NCBI RefSeq assembly: GCF_014841115.1
Contig: NZ_JACYTP010000003.1
Location: forward strand, 62,001 to 126,000
Reading direction: 5' to 3'
Length of the DNA: 64,000 nt
DNA from: Photobacterium arenosum
GTDB lineage: Bacteria > Pseudomonadota > Gammaproteobacteria > Enterobacterales > Vibrionaceae
Shown one piece after another: positions 8,276 through 17,104 of the stretch; position 1 is the first letter of the stretch, and the number at the start of each line of letters is the position of its first letter. A model generated the notes under the pieces. The model made no database searches. It was not told the origin of the DNA and saw only the letters and a list, made by a program, of their open reading frames with translations. Position numbers and translations under genes: made by a program.

Positions 8276-8710
8276 ATGGCAGCATTTTGGCAAGAGAAAG
8301 ACCTGACAGCAATGACAGATACAGAGTGGGAATCGCTGTGTGACGGCTGCGGTAAATGCTGTCTGCATAAACTTATCGACGATGATACCGATGAAGTTTA
8401 TTACACTAATGTTGCCTGCAGTTTACTTGATGACCAAACCTGTTCATGTAAAGACTATGCCAACCGGTTTGAATCGGGCGAAGAGTGCCTCAAGCTTACC
8501 CGTGAGCGCATTGATGAGTTTAGCTGGTTGCCGGACACCTGCGCCTATCGCCTGCTGGCCGAAGGTCAGCCCTTGCCGGAATGGCACCCGTTAATTACCG
8601 GCTCCAAAGACGCCATGCATGCGGCAAATCAGTCGGTCCGCGATACAGTCGTGTACGAAATTGATGTTATCGACTGGGAGGACCACATTTTAAATCACCC
8701 GAATCGCTAG
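8276..8710 (+). CDS. YcgN family cysteine cluster protein (UPF0260)
   Basis: The 144-residue protein matches E. coli Ycg[20 protein letters not shown], then [11 protein letters not shown], the [14 protein letters not shown] block, and [19 protein letters not shown]. The conserved cysteines suggest metal or cluster binding; function is not established. A GTG lies directly before the ATG at 8276, so the start could be one codon earlier. No partner gene follows on this strand. Confidence 0.85.
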   Translation: MAAFWQEKDLTAMTDTEWESLCDGCGKCCLHKLIDDDTDEVYYTNVACSLLDDQTCSCKDYANRFESGEECLKLTRERIDEFSWLPDTCAYRLLAEGQPLPEWHPLITGSKDAMHAANQSVRDTVVYEIDVIDWEDHILNHPNR

Positions 8711-8766
8711 TGTCCGTTGCCCGCAGTCTGACGCCGACTAAGCTGGATGAAATGACATTCGACGCG

Positions 8767-9234
8767 CTACAAGGCGGTTTGGCTGAGCTTTGTCTTTATC
8801 TCTTCCGCACTGAGGCTATCTATCGGCAGTGTACTCAGCGTATCGACGTGATGTTTCAGCAGCAGTGCGGTTTGTTCACAGGCCTTTTCCTGCTCATCCG
8901 GGTCTTGGCTGAGCGTCAAGGGATTGGGTAAATCCCAGTTCACCCGTATGCCGTCGGCCAGCCAGTTCGGACAAGGTTCGCCATGCTGGCTATCGCCGAC
9001 AGAAATCACAATATCAGGATGGAACCGTGAAAACTCTTCCCAGGACTTGCTTCGGTAATCAGCCGGATTCAGGCCCATTGCGCTGAGGTAAGTTTGTATG
9101 AATGCAGGCAACTCACCTTTTGGGTCAGAGCCTGCACTGGCGATGTGAAAATGAGCAGGTAAAAAACGTTTGGCGACAGCTTCCGCAAGGATACTTCGGC
9201 AAGTATTGTGACGGCTGATAAACAACACTTTCAT
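8767..9234 (-). CDS. low-molecular-weight phosphatase / arsenate-reductase-like protein lacking the nucleophilic Cys
   Basis: The 155-residue protein has the fold signature of the LMW protein-tyrosine phosphatase/thioredoxin-type ArsC family. The P-loop normally reads C-x5-R-S; here it reads ISRHNTCRSILAEA, so the first position is Ser7 (codon AGC) while the Cys next to Arg is kept. The general-acid region is retained as NWDLPNP. The change would abolish normal catalysis unless Cys12 substitutes, so the protein may be a binding or regulatory form, or use altered chemistry. It is not in an ars operon; dusC lies upstream on the same strand, 80 bases away. Confidence 0.75.
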   Translation of the reverse strand: MKVLFISRHNTCRSILAEAVAKRFLPAHFHIASAGSDPKGELPAFIQTYLSAMGLNPADYRSKSWEEFSRFHPDIVISVGDSQHGEPCPNWLADGIRVNWDLPNPLTLSQDPDEQEKACEQTALLLKHHVDTLSTLPIDSLSAEEIKTKLSQTAL

Positions 9235-9314
9235 TCTAAGTCCACTTATTCAAGGCTCTCCATGTTTCAAGCCTAAGTGTTGTTTATGACGTTTTTGTGT
9301 CAGTTGCACTGCAA

Positions 9315-10274
9315 CTAGCTGGCTTGCCGTAACAATTGCGTTTTTGCAGATTGCAGCACTTCGACAATAGGAGCGGCCTTATTATGGCGGCGGACATCAG
9401 CAAACAGAGCTTTGGCTTGCGGGTATTCGTGGCGAAGGTAAGCAAACCACTGTTTGACACGGTTTGGGTAATACAAGCCTTTATCCCCTTTGATTTCGTA
9501 ACCGGAATATTTCAGCAGCAGATCCAGCACCGTCTCCCATACCATGTGGGGGTGATTATATTTGACTACATTGCCCAGGTTAGGCAGGTTGAGCGCGCCG
9601 CGACACACCATCAGAGCATCGGCTTGCGTGGCTTTCATACACTCTTGCCCGTCGGCATGGTTCCAGACTTCACCGTTCGCTACGATTGAAAGCTGTGCTG
9701 TCTGTTTTACCTGACGTATGTAATCCCATTTTATCGCCTCGGCTTTATAGCCATCGGTTTTGGTGCGGGCATGAATGGTGATTTCATCCGCTTTGGCCTG
9801 CGAAACCGCATCGGTGATCTCAAAGCAGTGACCCGGATCATCCCAGCCTAAACGGACTTTGGCCGAGACTGGCACTCGCGGGTCAACCGCATCACGGACG
9901 GCTTTGACGATCTGATACATCAGCTCGGGTTCTTGCAGTAATACCGCACCTCCCCGGCTTTTATTGACTGACTTTGCCGGGCAGCCAAAGTTGATATCGA
10001 TACCGGGAGAGCCCAGCGAAGCCGCAAGATGGGCGTTTTCGGCCATCCAGTCCGGATCTTGTCCGAGTAACTGAACACGAACAGGTGTGCCTGACAGGGT
10101 TTTTCCACCTTGCAGTAACTCCGGGCACAGACGATAGAAGACACTTTTGGGCAGGCGCTGGTCGATCACGCGGACAAACTCAGTCACGCACAGATCGTAG
10201 TCATTGATTTCAGTGAGCATTTCCCGCATCAGGTGGTCAAGCACACCTTCCATCGGGCCAAGTATCAGTCTCAT
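9315..10274 (-). CDS. dusC: tRNA-dihydrouridine(16) synthase DusC
   Basis: The 319-residue flavoenzyme reduces U16 in tRNA using NADPH. The FMN-binding TIM barrel starts MRLILGPMEGVLDHLMREML. The catalytic Cys is in INFGCPAKSVNKSRGGA (near residue 98), and the SAKVRLGW and ITIHARTKTDGY motifs follow. The C-terminal helical domain (KGLYYPNRVKQWFAYLRHEY) is of the DusC type and distinguishes it from DusA and DusB. It appears monocistronic. Confidence 0.92.
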   Translation of the reverse strand: MRLILGPMEGVLDHLMREMLTEINDYDLCVTEFVRVIDQRLPKSVFYRLCPELLQGGKTLSGTPVRVQLLGQDPDWMAENAHLAASLGSPGIDINFGCPAKSVNKSRGGAVLLQEPELMYQIVKAVRDAVDPRVPVSAKVRLGWDDPGHCFEITDAVSQAKADEITIHARTKTDGYKAEAIKWDYIRQVKQTAQLSIVANGEVWNHADGQECMKATQADALMVCRGALNLPNLGNVVKYNHPHMVWETVLDLLLKYSGYEIKGDKGLYYPNRVKQWFAYLRHEYPQAKALFADVRRHNKAAPIVEVLQSAKTQLLRQAS

Positions 10275-10356
10275 AGCCTCAGATTACTGCTGTTCAGTTA
10301 AAGAGGCGAGATTGTAGTGTGGTTAAGCTGGCTTGTCACCTTTTGCTCAGTATCTG

Positions 10357-11058
10357 TCAGGCTTGAGGGCGCTGAGTATCTGCAGCCTGTCGTCTTAGCG
10401 CATTGCCGCTGTGAATTTCCGCAGAGGTGGGTGGTAGCTCTAACGCCTTGATTGCCAGATTCAGCATGGTGAGGGCAAGGTCTTCGGCCGGAATGGGGAC
10501 AAGGTGCGAAAGCGGGCCGATAAGCAAAGGCTGCGCGAGTTCCAAGCCCTTTTGCAACAGCACTTCATCTTGCCGTGATTCTGAGCGCTCACCGCTCAGC
10601 GGCCCCGGACGTACGAAGATGCAATGGCTGAAGCCCAAGTCACTCAGTGCCTGCTCCATTTTCGCTTTGCAACGCAGATAGAAGGAAGGGGAGTAGGGCG
10701 TGGCACCCAGGCTGGAGATGACAACAAGGTGCTGTACGCCCAGCTGTAACATACTGCGCGCCACCGACTTGACCAGCTCTACATCTACGGCTTCAAGCCC
10801 GGCTTTGCTGCCGGCAGACTTTTTGGTGGTGCCCAGGCAAATAAAGCCAAGCTCAGGGACGGGATCGGTATCTTCCCATTCTGTGATACGTAATTCAGGA
10901 TGCACTATCTGCACCAGGTTTTTACTGCGGTAGGGCAATGCGACACGGGTCAGGGCGTATACCTTTTCCATGGTGCCGTTACCGAGCAGCAGGTGCAGAA
11001 GCTCGTTGCCCACCAGGCCGGTAGCTCCTGCAATAATAGCGCTGACCTCTCTTTGCAT
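10357..11058 (-). CDS. NAD(P)-binding Rossmann-fold protein (atypical SDR, HTATIP2-like)
   Basis: The 233-residue protein has an N-terminal dinucleotide-binding loop AIIAGATGLVGNELL, a second Rossmann block GFICLGTTKKSAGSKAG, and the core HLVVISSLGATPYSPSFYLRCKAKME, where Tyr and Lys stand in an SDR-like pattern. Such proteins are annotated as NAD(P)H-binding oxidoreductases or epimerase-like; the substrate is unknown. The ribosome site before the ATG is weak. It is divergent from the SEC-C gene. Confidence 0.7.
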   Translation of the reverse strand: MQREVSAIIAGATGLVGNELLHLLLGNGTMEKVYALTRVALPYRSKNLVQIVHPELRITEWEDTDPVPELGFICLGTTKKSAGSKAGLEAVDVELVKSVARSMLQLGVQHLVVISSLGATPYSPSFYLRCKAKMEQALSDLGFSHCIFVRPGPLSGERSESRQDEVLLQKGLELAQPLLIGPLSHLVPIPAEDLALTMLNLAIKALELPPTSAEIHSGNALRRQAADTQRPQA

Positions 11059-11192
11059 CTTTGTTACCCACAGCCGTTAGCGTTAAGGCCATTTTGGCGT
11101 TGTTTTGAATGAAATTTCAACAACAAATCGTCACATTTGCGGCCTTTTCCGTTTGCGTTATACTCGCCGGTAACAACAAACAGGAAAACACC

Positions 11193-11849
11193 ATGACCAC
11201 ATTGATCACGCTCTCTGATGACTGGGCAGGCATGCCGCCGGCCTTTATTGAAGGCGCTTTACTTGCTGCAAATGCAAGCCCTGCTGCAATGGAGCCTGAT
11301 AACTGGCTGCCCGCGCTGGTTAACGGTGGCCTGGCAGAAGATGAGCCAGTGACCATCAGTCAGCAAGACAGAGCCAGCATACTGGCCCATTTTGAGCACC
11401 AATACCTGGCCATAAAATCCGGCGAGTACAGTCTTCCTTTGGATATGCAGTGGCAGGAAGCGCAGGGGGTATCAGAGGCCATGGGGCATTTTGCCGAAGG
11501 CTTTCTGGCCGTTTGGCCGCATGTGGCAGTGCACTGGGAAAATAAAACCATTCCCGATGGCACCGGCAGAATGCTGTCGGCCTTGTTGACGACCTGTATG
11601 CTGATTCTTGATGAGGCTGGTACGCTGACTCAAATGGCAGATGACGGCGTCGACGGTATGCCAGAACCCAGTGCATTGTATGCCAATCTGCCTTTTATGA
11701 TTTCAGAGGTGGTAATGGCTGCTGATGAGTTACAGCAAGGGGGAAGCTCTGCGCAGTCAATCAACCCATATAAAGGGGTTGGCCGCAACGACTCTTGTCC
11801 GTGCGGCAGCGGGAAAAAGTTTAAGCAGTGTTGTGGCCGAAAGCAGTGA
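11193..11849 (+). CDS. UPF0149 (YecA-like) protein with C-terminal SEC-C zinc motif
   Basis: The 218-residue protein has a helical UPF0149 domain over most of its length and ends in a SEC-C motif, NDSCPCGSGKKFKQCCGRKQ, the zinc-binding tail also found in SecA. In E. coli YecA the tail is reported to bind metal and ribosomes; the role here is inferred only. The start at 11193 (MTTLITLSDDW) has AGGA upstream and is preferred over an ATG 84 bases earlier. A strong hairpin follows the stop. Confidence 0.8.
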   Translation: MTTLITLSDDWAGMPPAFIEGALLAANASPAAMEPDNWLPALVNGGLAEDEPVTISQQDRASILAHFEHQYLAIKSGEYSLPLDMQWQEAQGVSEAMGHFAEGFLAVWPHVAVHWENKTIPDGTGRMLSALLTTCMLILDEAGTLTQMADDGVDGMPEPSALYANLPFMISEVVMAADELQQGGSSAQSINPYKGVGRNDSCPCGSGKKFKQCCGRKQ

Positions 11850-11852
11850 CGG

Positions 11853-11881
11853 AACACAGGAGGCATAGTGCCTCCTGTGTT
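11853..11881. terminator. bidirectional hairpin between the SEC-C gene and dsbB
   Basis: Perfect 13-base arms (AACACAGGAGGCA and its complement) surround a 3-base loop. There is little U-tract on either side, so termination efficiency is uncertain. It ends one base before the dsbB stop codon. Confidence 0.65.
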
Positions 11882-11882
11882 G

Positions 11883-12404
11883 TCAGTATCGGCTTGAGGT
11901 TGATTTAACAAACTGAGCTAGCACGATGACAGCCCAGACAATCAGGTTAGCCGCGAAAATGATGACCAGCCATTGCGGCATGGATTGTCCCAGAAATTGC
12001 CATACCACTTTACTGCAATCACCGTAAGCTTCGAATAACCAGGGTGCCCATTGATTCAGTGGTGCCCAGGCAGGCAGTTTTACGAACAGATCGCAGGTAG
12101 CAAATGGAGAGGGGTTAAACTGATAGCCGACATGTTCTTGTGCCAGAGACAGACCACGCCAGGCGCTGTATCCCCATAGCGCCAGTCCGGACCAGCGAAC
12201 AACACTCACCTCAGGCGCGATCAGGCCAACCAGAGCTGCAATACCAATCCCAAACATCGCAATGCGCTCATAGATACACATGACGCAGGGCGCCAGATTC
12301 ATCGCGTGCTGGAAAAACAGGGCGCAGCCTTCGAAGAAGACGGCGAAAACTAACAACAGTAGCCACGACAGACGGCGTTGGCTGAAGGTTTTTAACATCT
12401 GCAT
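11883..12404 (-). CDS. dsbB: disulfide bond formation protein DsbB
   Basis: The 173-residue inner-membrane protein reoxidises DsbA and passes electrons to quinone. Four transmembrane helices are visible. The first periplasmic Cys pair is PCVMCIYER (near residue 40) and the second pair lies in FATCDLF and AYGDCSK (about 100-130). The ATG at 12404 (MQMLKTF) has GAGAGA upstream; the Met two residues later is the E. coli-like start. It follows nhaB by 112 bases, the same order as in E. coli, and is probably in the same transcript. Confidence 0.92.
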   Translation of the reverse strand: MQMLKTFSQRRLSWLLLLVFAVFFEGCALFFQHAMNLAPCVMCIYERIAMFGIGIAALVGLIAPEVSVVRWSGLALWGYSAWRGLSLAQEHVGYQFNPSPFATCDLFVKLPAWAPLNQWAPWLFEAYGDCSKVVWQFLGQSMPQWLVIIFAANLIVWAVIVLAQFVKSTSSRY

Positions 12405-12516
12405 GAAATTCTCTCGGTCAGATATAGCCAAGGGGCTGTAAACGCAAAAGTCGACAACCCCTTGTTACTCAGTGTTTTGCTTAAGCTATGACAACCTAGA
12501 GAACCAGAAATTCCCG

Positions 12517-14106
12517 TTAGTGTCCAGTTACCGGTGCCAATTGTGGGATGGCTTCACTGGCGGCGGACAACCAACCGTTTTGATAGAACCACTCCGTCAT
12601 AGGGAGCAGCGTCAGCTCAATACCTGCGAGACCAACCAGAGACAAGACCAGTGTATATGGCAGTGCCATATAGACCATGCGTCCGTATGACAGTCGGATC
12701 AACGGTGCCAATGCCGATGTCAGTGCAAACAGGAAAGCAGCCTGACCGTTTGGCGTCGCGACCGATGGCAGGTTGGTGCCTGTGTTGATGGCTACGGCCA
12801 ACATGTCGAAGCGTTCGCGGTCAATCATGCCGTCGATCAGCGCTGATTTCACTTCATTGATATAGACAGTACCGACAAAAACGTTATCCGACACCATGGA
12901 TAACAGCCCGTTGGCAATGTAGAACATCCCCATTTGCGCACTGCCATCCATTTCCAGTACGGCAGTAATAATAGGGCTGAACAGTTTTTGCTCAATGATC
13001 ACTGCCACGACTGAAAAGAAAACGGCCAGCAGAGCGGTGAATGGCAGAGCTTCTTCAAAGGCTTTACCCAAAGAGTGCTCTTCAATGATACCGGTAAATG
13101 CAGTAGCCAGGATGATCACGGTCAGACCAATCAAGCCGACAGCAGCCAAATGCAGGGCCAGACCGGCAATCAGCCAGACGGCTATGATGACTTGAATCCA
13201 GAGTTTAGCGATATCCAGATTGGTACGACGCTTACGTTCTTCGTTATCGTAGTCGATCAGAATGTTGCGTACGTTTTCAGGAAGCTTGGCGCCGTAGCCG
13301 CACAAACCAAACTTTTCGACCAGAGCACAAGTGATGAGGCCGCAAAAGAAAACCGGCACGGTTACAGGCGCCATACGCAGGAAGAATTCGCCAAACTGCC
13401 AGCCCGCCTGATTGGCAATGATCAGGTTTTGCGGTTCACCGACCATGGTCATGACACCACCCAGAGCGGTACCCACACCAGCATGCATCAGCAGGCTACG
13501 CAGGAAGGCCCGGTAGTTTTCCAGATCATCGCGGCTCAGTTCTTGAATGGCATGGTCGGAAGTGTGGTCGTGAGACGCATGTGGCTCCTGACCGGAGGCG
13601 ACTTTATGGTAGATGCTGTAGAAACCTGTGGTCACACTGATCACAACGGCAATCACAGTCAGGGCATCCAAAAATGCCGACAGGAAGGCTGCCATGACAC
13701 AGAAAGACAGTGACAGCAGAATTTTTGAGCGGATGCCTATCAATATCTTGGTGAAAATGAACAGCAGCAGCTGCTTCATAAAGTAAATACCCGCCACCAT
13801 GAAGATAAGCAGCAGCAAGACTTCAATATTGGCGACCAGTTCATGTTTGACCAGTTCAGGTGTCGTCATGCCGATGGCGACAGCCTCAATGGCCAGCAGA
13901 CCACCAGGCTGGAGCGGGTAGCATTTCAGTGCCATTGCCAGAGTGAAGATAAACTCAACAACCAGTAGCCAGCCAGCGACAAAAGGGTCGATGAAGAAAA
14001 AAACGATGGGGTTGATCACCAAGAAGGCAATGATCGTGAGTTTATACCAGTCGGGCGCTTTACCCAGAAAGTTCTTAATAAACGCGTTCCCTAGCGTGAT
14101 AGCCAT
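12517..14106 (-). CDS. nhaB: Na+/H+ antiporter NhaB
   Basis: The 529-residue protein aligns closely with E. coli NhaB (513 residues), which exports sodium in exchange for protons across the inner membrane. Recognisable blocks are [12 protein letters not shown] near the start, [20 protein letters not shown], and [20 protein letters not shown]. The start MAITLGNAF is preceded by AGAGATC; an upstream in-frame ATG is less likely. It is divergent from fadR, as in E. coli. Sodium export fits the sodium-driven motor and Rnf complex encoded later in the window. Confidence 0.95.
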   Translation of the reverse strand: MAITLGNAFIKNFLGKAPDWYKLTIIAFLVINPIVFFFIDPFVAGWLLVVEFIFTLAMALKCYPLQPGGLLAIEAVAIGMTTPELVKHELVANIEVLLLLIFMVAGIYFMKQLLLFIFTKILIGIRSKILLSLSFCVMAAFLSAFLDALTVIAVVISVTTGFYSIYHKVASGQEPHASHDHTSDHAIQELSRDDLENYRAFLRSLLMHAGVGTALGGVMTMVGEPQNLIIANQAGWQFGEFFLRMAPVTVPVFFCGLITCALVEKFGLCGYGAKLPENVRNILIDYDNEERKRRTNLDIAKLWIQVIIAVWLIAGLALHLAAVGLIGLTVIILATAFTGIIEEHSLGKAFEEALPFTALLAVFFSVVAVIIEQKLFSPIITAVLEMDGSAQMGMFYIANGLLSMVSDNVFVGTVYINEVKSALIDGMIDRERFDMLAVAINTGTNLPSVATPNGQAAFLFALTSALAPLIRLSYGRMVYMALPYTLVLSLVGLAGIELTLLPMTEWFYQNGWLSAASEAIPQLAPVTGH

Positions 14107-14551
14107 TTTTTTGATCTCTGTGTTATTTATGGGCGTTAACAAAACAGCAGGCGTACCTCAGCCCTGGCCCAGAATGTTTCCGAGTCATTGAAAGCCCTGA
14201 TATTTTGATGACAAATCGCTTCCTTTCCGGGGAATTGTCATTGCTGACTCCCCTTATTTACGGGTCGCAATTTTAACCGATTGTATGAATTGTTTGTTAA
14301 GGTGTTAATATTTCGTAACACAAAAATAGAGTGTAAATCCAAACCATGGACTACGACTTAGAGATTGTACCAGAAATGGTTAGAAATAAATCTGCCAGAA
14401 CAATAAGTTGGGATGAGGGTTTGATTGCAGGATATTGCACCTTTGTTAACTTACTTCAAAACTCCCGGAGGCAAGGTTTCTACTCAGCGATAACTAGTGG
14501 TATGATGAGTTTATAAAAGATAAGCAAGAAGCAAGTTTGGAATACTAACTG
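14107..14551. other. nhaB-fadR divergent intergenic region
   Basis: These 445 bases must hold both promoters. The stretch is AT-rich near 14270-14420. I see no clear FadR operator; the sequence AACTAGTGGTATGATGAGTT at 14492-14511 ends in matching AACT/AGTT but has the wrong spacing for the 17-bp FadR site. Confidence 0.4.
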
Positions 14552-15403
14552 ATGGTTATAAAGGCTGATAGCCCAGCAACATTTGCTGAGAAATACATCA
14601 TTGAGAGTATCTGGAATAATCATTTTCCGCAGGGCTCAATCTTACCTGCAGAGCGTGAATTATCAGAGCTGATTGGTGTGACACGTACAACTTTACGGGA
14701 AGTGCTGCAGCGTTTGGCACGTGATGGATGGCTGACCATTCAACACGGTAAGCCAACCCGGGTAAATAATTATATGGATACTTCAGGACTGAGTATCCTG
14801 GATACCCTTATTACACTGGATGGCCAGGATGTTCAGCGCGTTCTGGAAGATTTGCTGGCTGCCCGTACCGATATCAGCACCGTTTACATGCGCTATGCGG
14901 TGAAATCTAACAGCGAAAAAGTCAGCCAGTTGCTGGATTATGTTATCCATTCCTGCGAATCTCTTCTGGCTGCGAGCAGCTTCGAGTCTTTCGTGGAAAG
15001 CTGTGAGGTAAAGCCTGAGCTGCTGCTGGAAGTCAGAAAAATTGTGGATAAATATGGTAAGGAACAGCCGGAGCTGTGTGAGCAGATTTGCCGTGCCCGT
15101 GCCTTCAATTATTTTGATTACCGCATGTTTCAGGGAATGGCTACCCACTCAGGTAACATCCTGTATGTTCTGACAATCAACGGTCTGCGTAAGATTTACA
15201 CCCGAGTGGGTGGGTATTACTTCATGAACCGTGAAGCGTGTGAGCTGGCGTTGGCATATTATCGTGATCTGAAGTCATATTGTGATAATCATCAGTCAGA
15301 GCTGGTAGCAGATCGTATTCGAAAATACGGTCGCGACAGCGGAGCTATCTGGTACAGTCACCGTATCGAAATTGCACGTTATCTGCACGAAGAAGAGCAG
15401 TAA
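14552..15403 (+). CDS. fadR: fatty-acid-responsive regulator FadR, Vibrio-type with insertion
   Basis: The 283-residue GntR-family protein has a winged-helix DNA-binding domain nearly identical to E. coli FadR (LPAERELSELIGVTRTTLREV, residues about 30-50) and a helical acyl-CoA-binding domain. Compared with the 239-residue E. coli protein it has about 40 extra residues around 150-190 (SSFESFVESCEVKPELLLEV and following). This insertion is known from V. cholerae FadR, where it forms a second ligand-binding site. FadR represses fatty-acid degradation and activates synthesis genes until long-chain acyl-CoA binds. A matching operator is present on the fadH promoter in this window. Confidence 0.95.
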   Translation: MVIKADSPATFAEKYIIESIWNNHFPQGSILPAERELSELIGVTRTTLREVLQRLARDGWLTIQHGKPTRVNNYMDTSGLSILDTLITLDGQDVQRVLEDLLAARTDISTVYMRYAVKSNSEKVSQLLDYVIHSCESLLAASSFESFVESCEVKPELLLEVRKIVDKYGKEQPELCEQICRARAFNYFDYRMFQGMATHSGNILYVLTINGLRKIYTRVGGYYFMNREACELALAYYRDLKSYCDNHQSELVADRIRKYGRDSGAIWYSHRIEIARYLHEEEQ

Positions 15404-15427
15404 TCTGCTGCTTATCACCGTGTGAAT

Positions 15428-15459
15428 GAAAAAGAGAGGCGTAATGCCTCTCTTTTTTT
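15428..15459. terminator. bidirectional terminator between fadR and spoVR
   Basis: AAAGAGAGGC pairs with GCCTCTCTTT around GTAAT, with A-runs on the left and T-runs on the right, so it can serve both convergent genes. Confidence 0.85.
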
Positions 15460-15474
15460 GCGCAAGATTTTAAT

Positions 15475-17007
15475 TCAGAGCTCTGAAGAGTAACTGCTGC
15501 TTCTGTTAGGGCAGGTCGACAGAATATGACTTCTGCCATCGCTCAACTCTTCTTCGAGAATGACATCAAATCCCCACAGACGGTGAAGGTGTTTCAGCAC
15601 CTCGTTATAGCTGTCTGACAAAGGTATCCGGTTATGCGGCACGTACCTTAGTGTGAGCGACCTGTCGCCACGTAATGCCACGTTCCATACTTGTAAGTTC
15701 GGCTCGTTGTTGCTCAGATTGTACTGTGACGACAGTTTTTCCCGAATGGCTCTGTACCCTTCTTCATTGTGAATAGCATTGACTTCCACATAGTTGTTTC
15801 TGTCATCGTCATCAACGGCAAAGAATTTAAAATCACGGATCAGTTTGGGTGATAAAAACTGGCTGATGAAACTCTCGTCCTTAAAGTTCTCCATTGCAAA
15901 ATGCACAGTATCCAGCCAGTCTTTACCGGCAAAGTCAGGAAACCAGTACTTATCTTCCTCGGTGGGATGTTCACAGATCCGGCGTATGTCCTGGAACATG
16001 GCAAACCCGAGGGCATAGGGGTTGATGCCGCTATAGTACGGACTGTTGTAGGTTGGCTGTGCAACTACATTGGTGTGGCTGTGCAGGAACTCAAGCATAA
16101 AGCGATCAGTTACCAGCCCTTCATCATAGAGGTGGTTCAGAATGGTGTAGTGCCAGAACGTCGCCCAGCCTTCATTCATGACCTGGGTCTGTTTCTGAGG
16201 ATAAAAATATTGGCTGATCTTGCGCACAATCCGCACGATTTCTCTCTGCCAGGGCTCAAGAAGCGGGGCATGTTTTTCAATGAAGTACAGAATGTTCTCC
16301 TGTGGATCAGCAGGAAAACGGATTTCTTCATTATGGAGATCCTTTTCCGCTTGCGCCGGAATAGTGCGCCACAGAGCATTTACTTGCGTTTGCAGGTAGT
16401 CTTCCCGTGCTTTCTGACGGGCGGTTTCTTCAACCAGCGAGATTTTTTGCGGGCGCTTGTAACGATCAACGCCGTAGTTCATCAGTGCATGACAGGAGTC
16501 GAGCAGTTTTTCAACCTCCACATCACCGTATTTTTCCTCACATTCAGAGATGTATTTCTTAGCAAACAGCAGGTAATCAATAATTGAGCTGGCATCCGTC
16601 CAGGTTTTGAACAGGTAGTTGCCTTTAAAGAATGAATTATGGCCATAGCTGGCATGGGCCATGACCAGGGCCTGCATGGTGATAGTATTCTCTTCCATCA
16701 GGTAGGCGATACAGGGATCTGAGTTGATCACTATTTCATACGCCAGCCCCATCTGACCATGCTTGTAACCACGCTCCGTTTCAATAAAGCGCTTTCCGAA
16801 TGACCAGTGATTGTAGTTAATCGGCATGCCGATGCTGGAATAGGCATCCATCATTTGTTCGGCAGTAATGATCTCGATCTGGTTAGGGTAGGCGTCTAAC
16901 CGGTAATGGTTGGCCACCCGCTTGATTTCCATGTGGTATTGATCAAGCAGTTCAAATGTCCAGTCCGGACCATCACTGAGTGCCTTTTGTTTGATCTCTG
17001 TTTCCAT
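15475..17007 (-). CDS. ycgB: SpoVR family protein (YcgB)
   Basis: The 510-residue cytoplasmic protein matches the SpoVR family over its whole length: WTFELLDQYHMEIKRVANHY, SIGMPINYNHWSFGKRF, MNEGWATFWHYTI, and YNSPYYSGINPYALGF. SpoVR takes part in spore cortex formation in Bacillus, and YcgB is a stationary-phase protein in enterics; the biochemical activity is unknown. It is the third gene of a prkA-yeaH-spoVR cluster, 97 bases after yeaH. In E. coli ycgB lies apart from yeaGH, so the linkage here supports a shared function. Confidence 0.9.
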   Translation of the reverse strand: METEIKQKALSDGPDWTFELLDQYHMEIKRVANHYRLDAYPNQIEIITAEQMMDAYSSIGMPINYNHWSFGKRFIETERGYKHGQMGLAYEIVINSDPCIAYLMEENTITMQALVMAHASYGHNSFFKGNYLFKTWTDASSIIDYLLFAKKYISECEEKYGDVEVEKLLDSCHALMNYGVDRYKRPQKISLVEETARQKAREDYLQTQVNALWRTIPAQAEKDLHNEEIRFPADPQENILYFIEKHAPLLEPWQREIVRIVRKISQYFYPQKQTQVMNEGWATFWHYTILNHLYDEGLVTDRFMLEFLHSHTNVVAQPTYNSPYYSGINPYALGFAMFQDIRRICEHPTEEDKYWFPDFAGKDWLDTVHFAMENFKDESFISQFLSPKLIRDFKFFAVDDDDRNNYVEVNAIHNEEGYRAIREKLSSQYNLSNNEPNLQVWNVALRGDRSLTLRYVPHNRIPLSDSYNEVLKHLHRLWGFDVILEEELSDGRSHILSTCPNRSSSYSSEL

Positions 17008-17104
17008 AACCCACTCCCCTGATGCGCGTCGGCCAATAATCAGCGCTGTCCCTTAAGTGTAGATTGCAGATGGGCGAGTTTTTAAGTCGCCCTGCACCTT
17101 AGGA

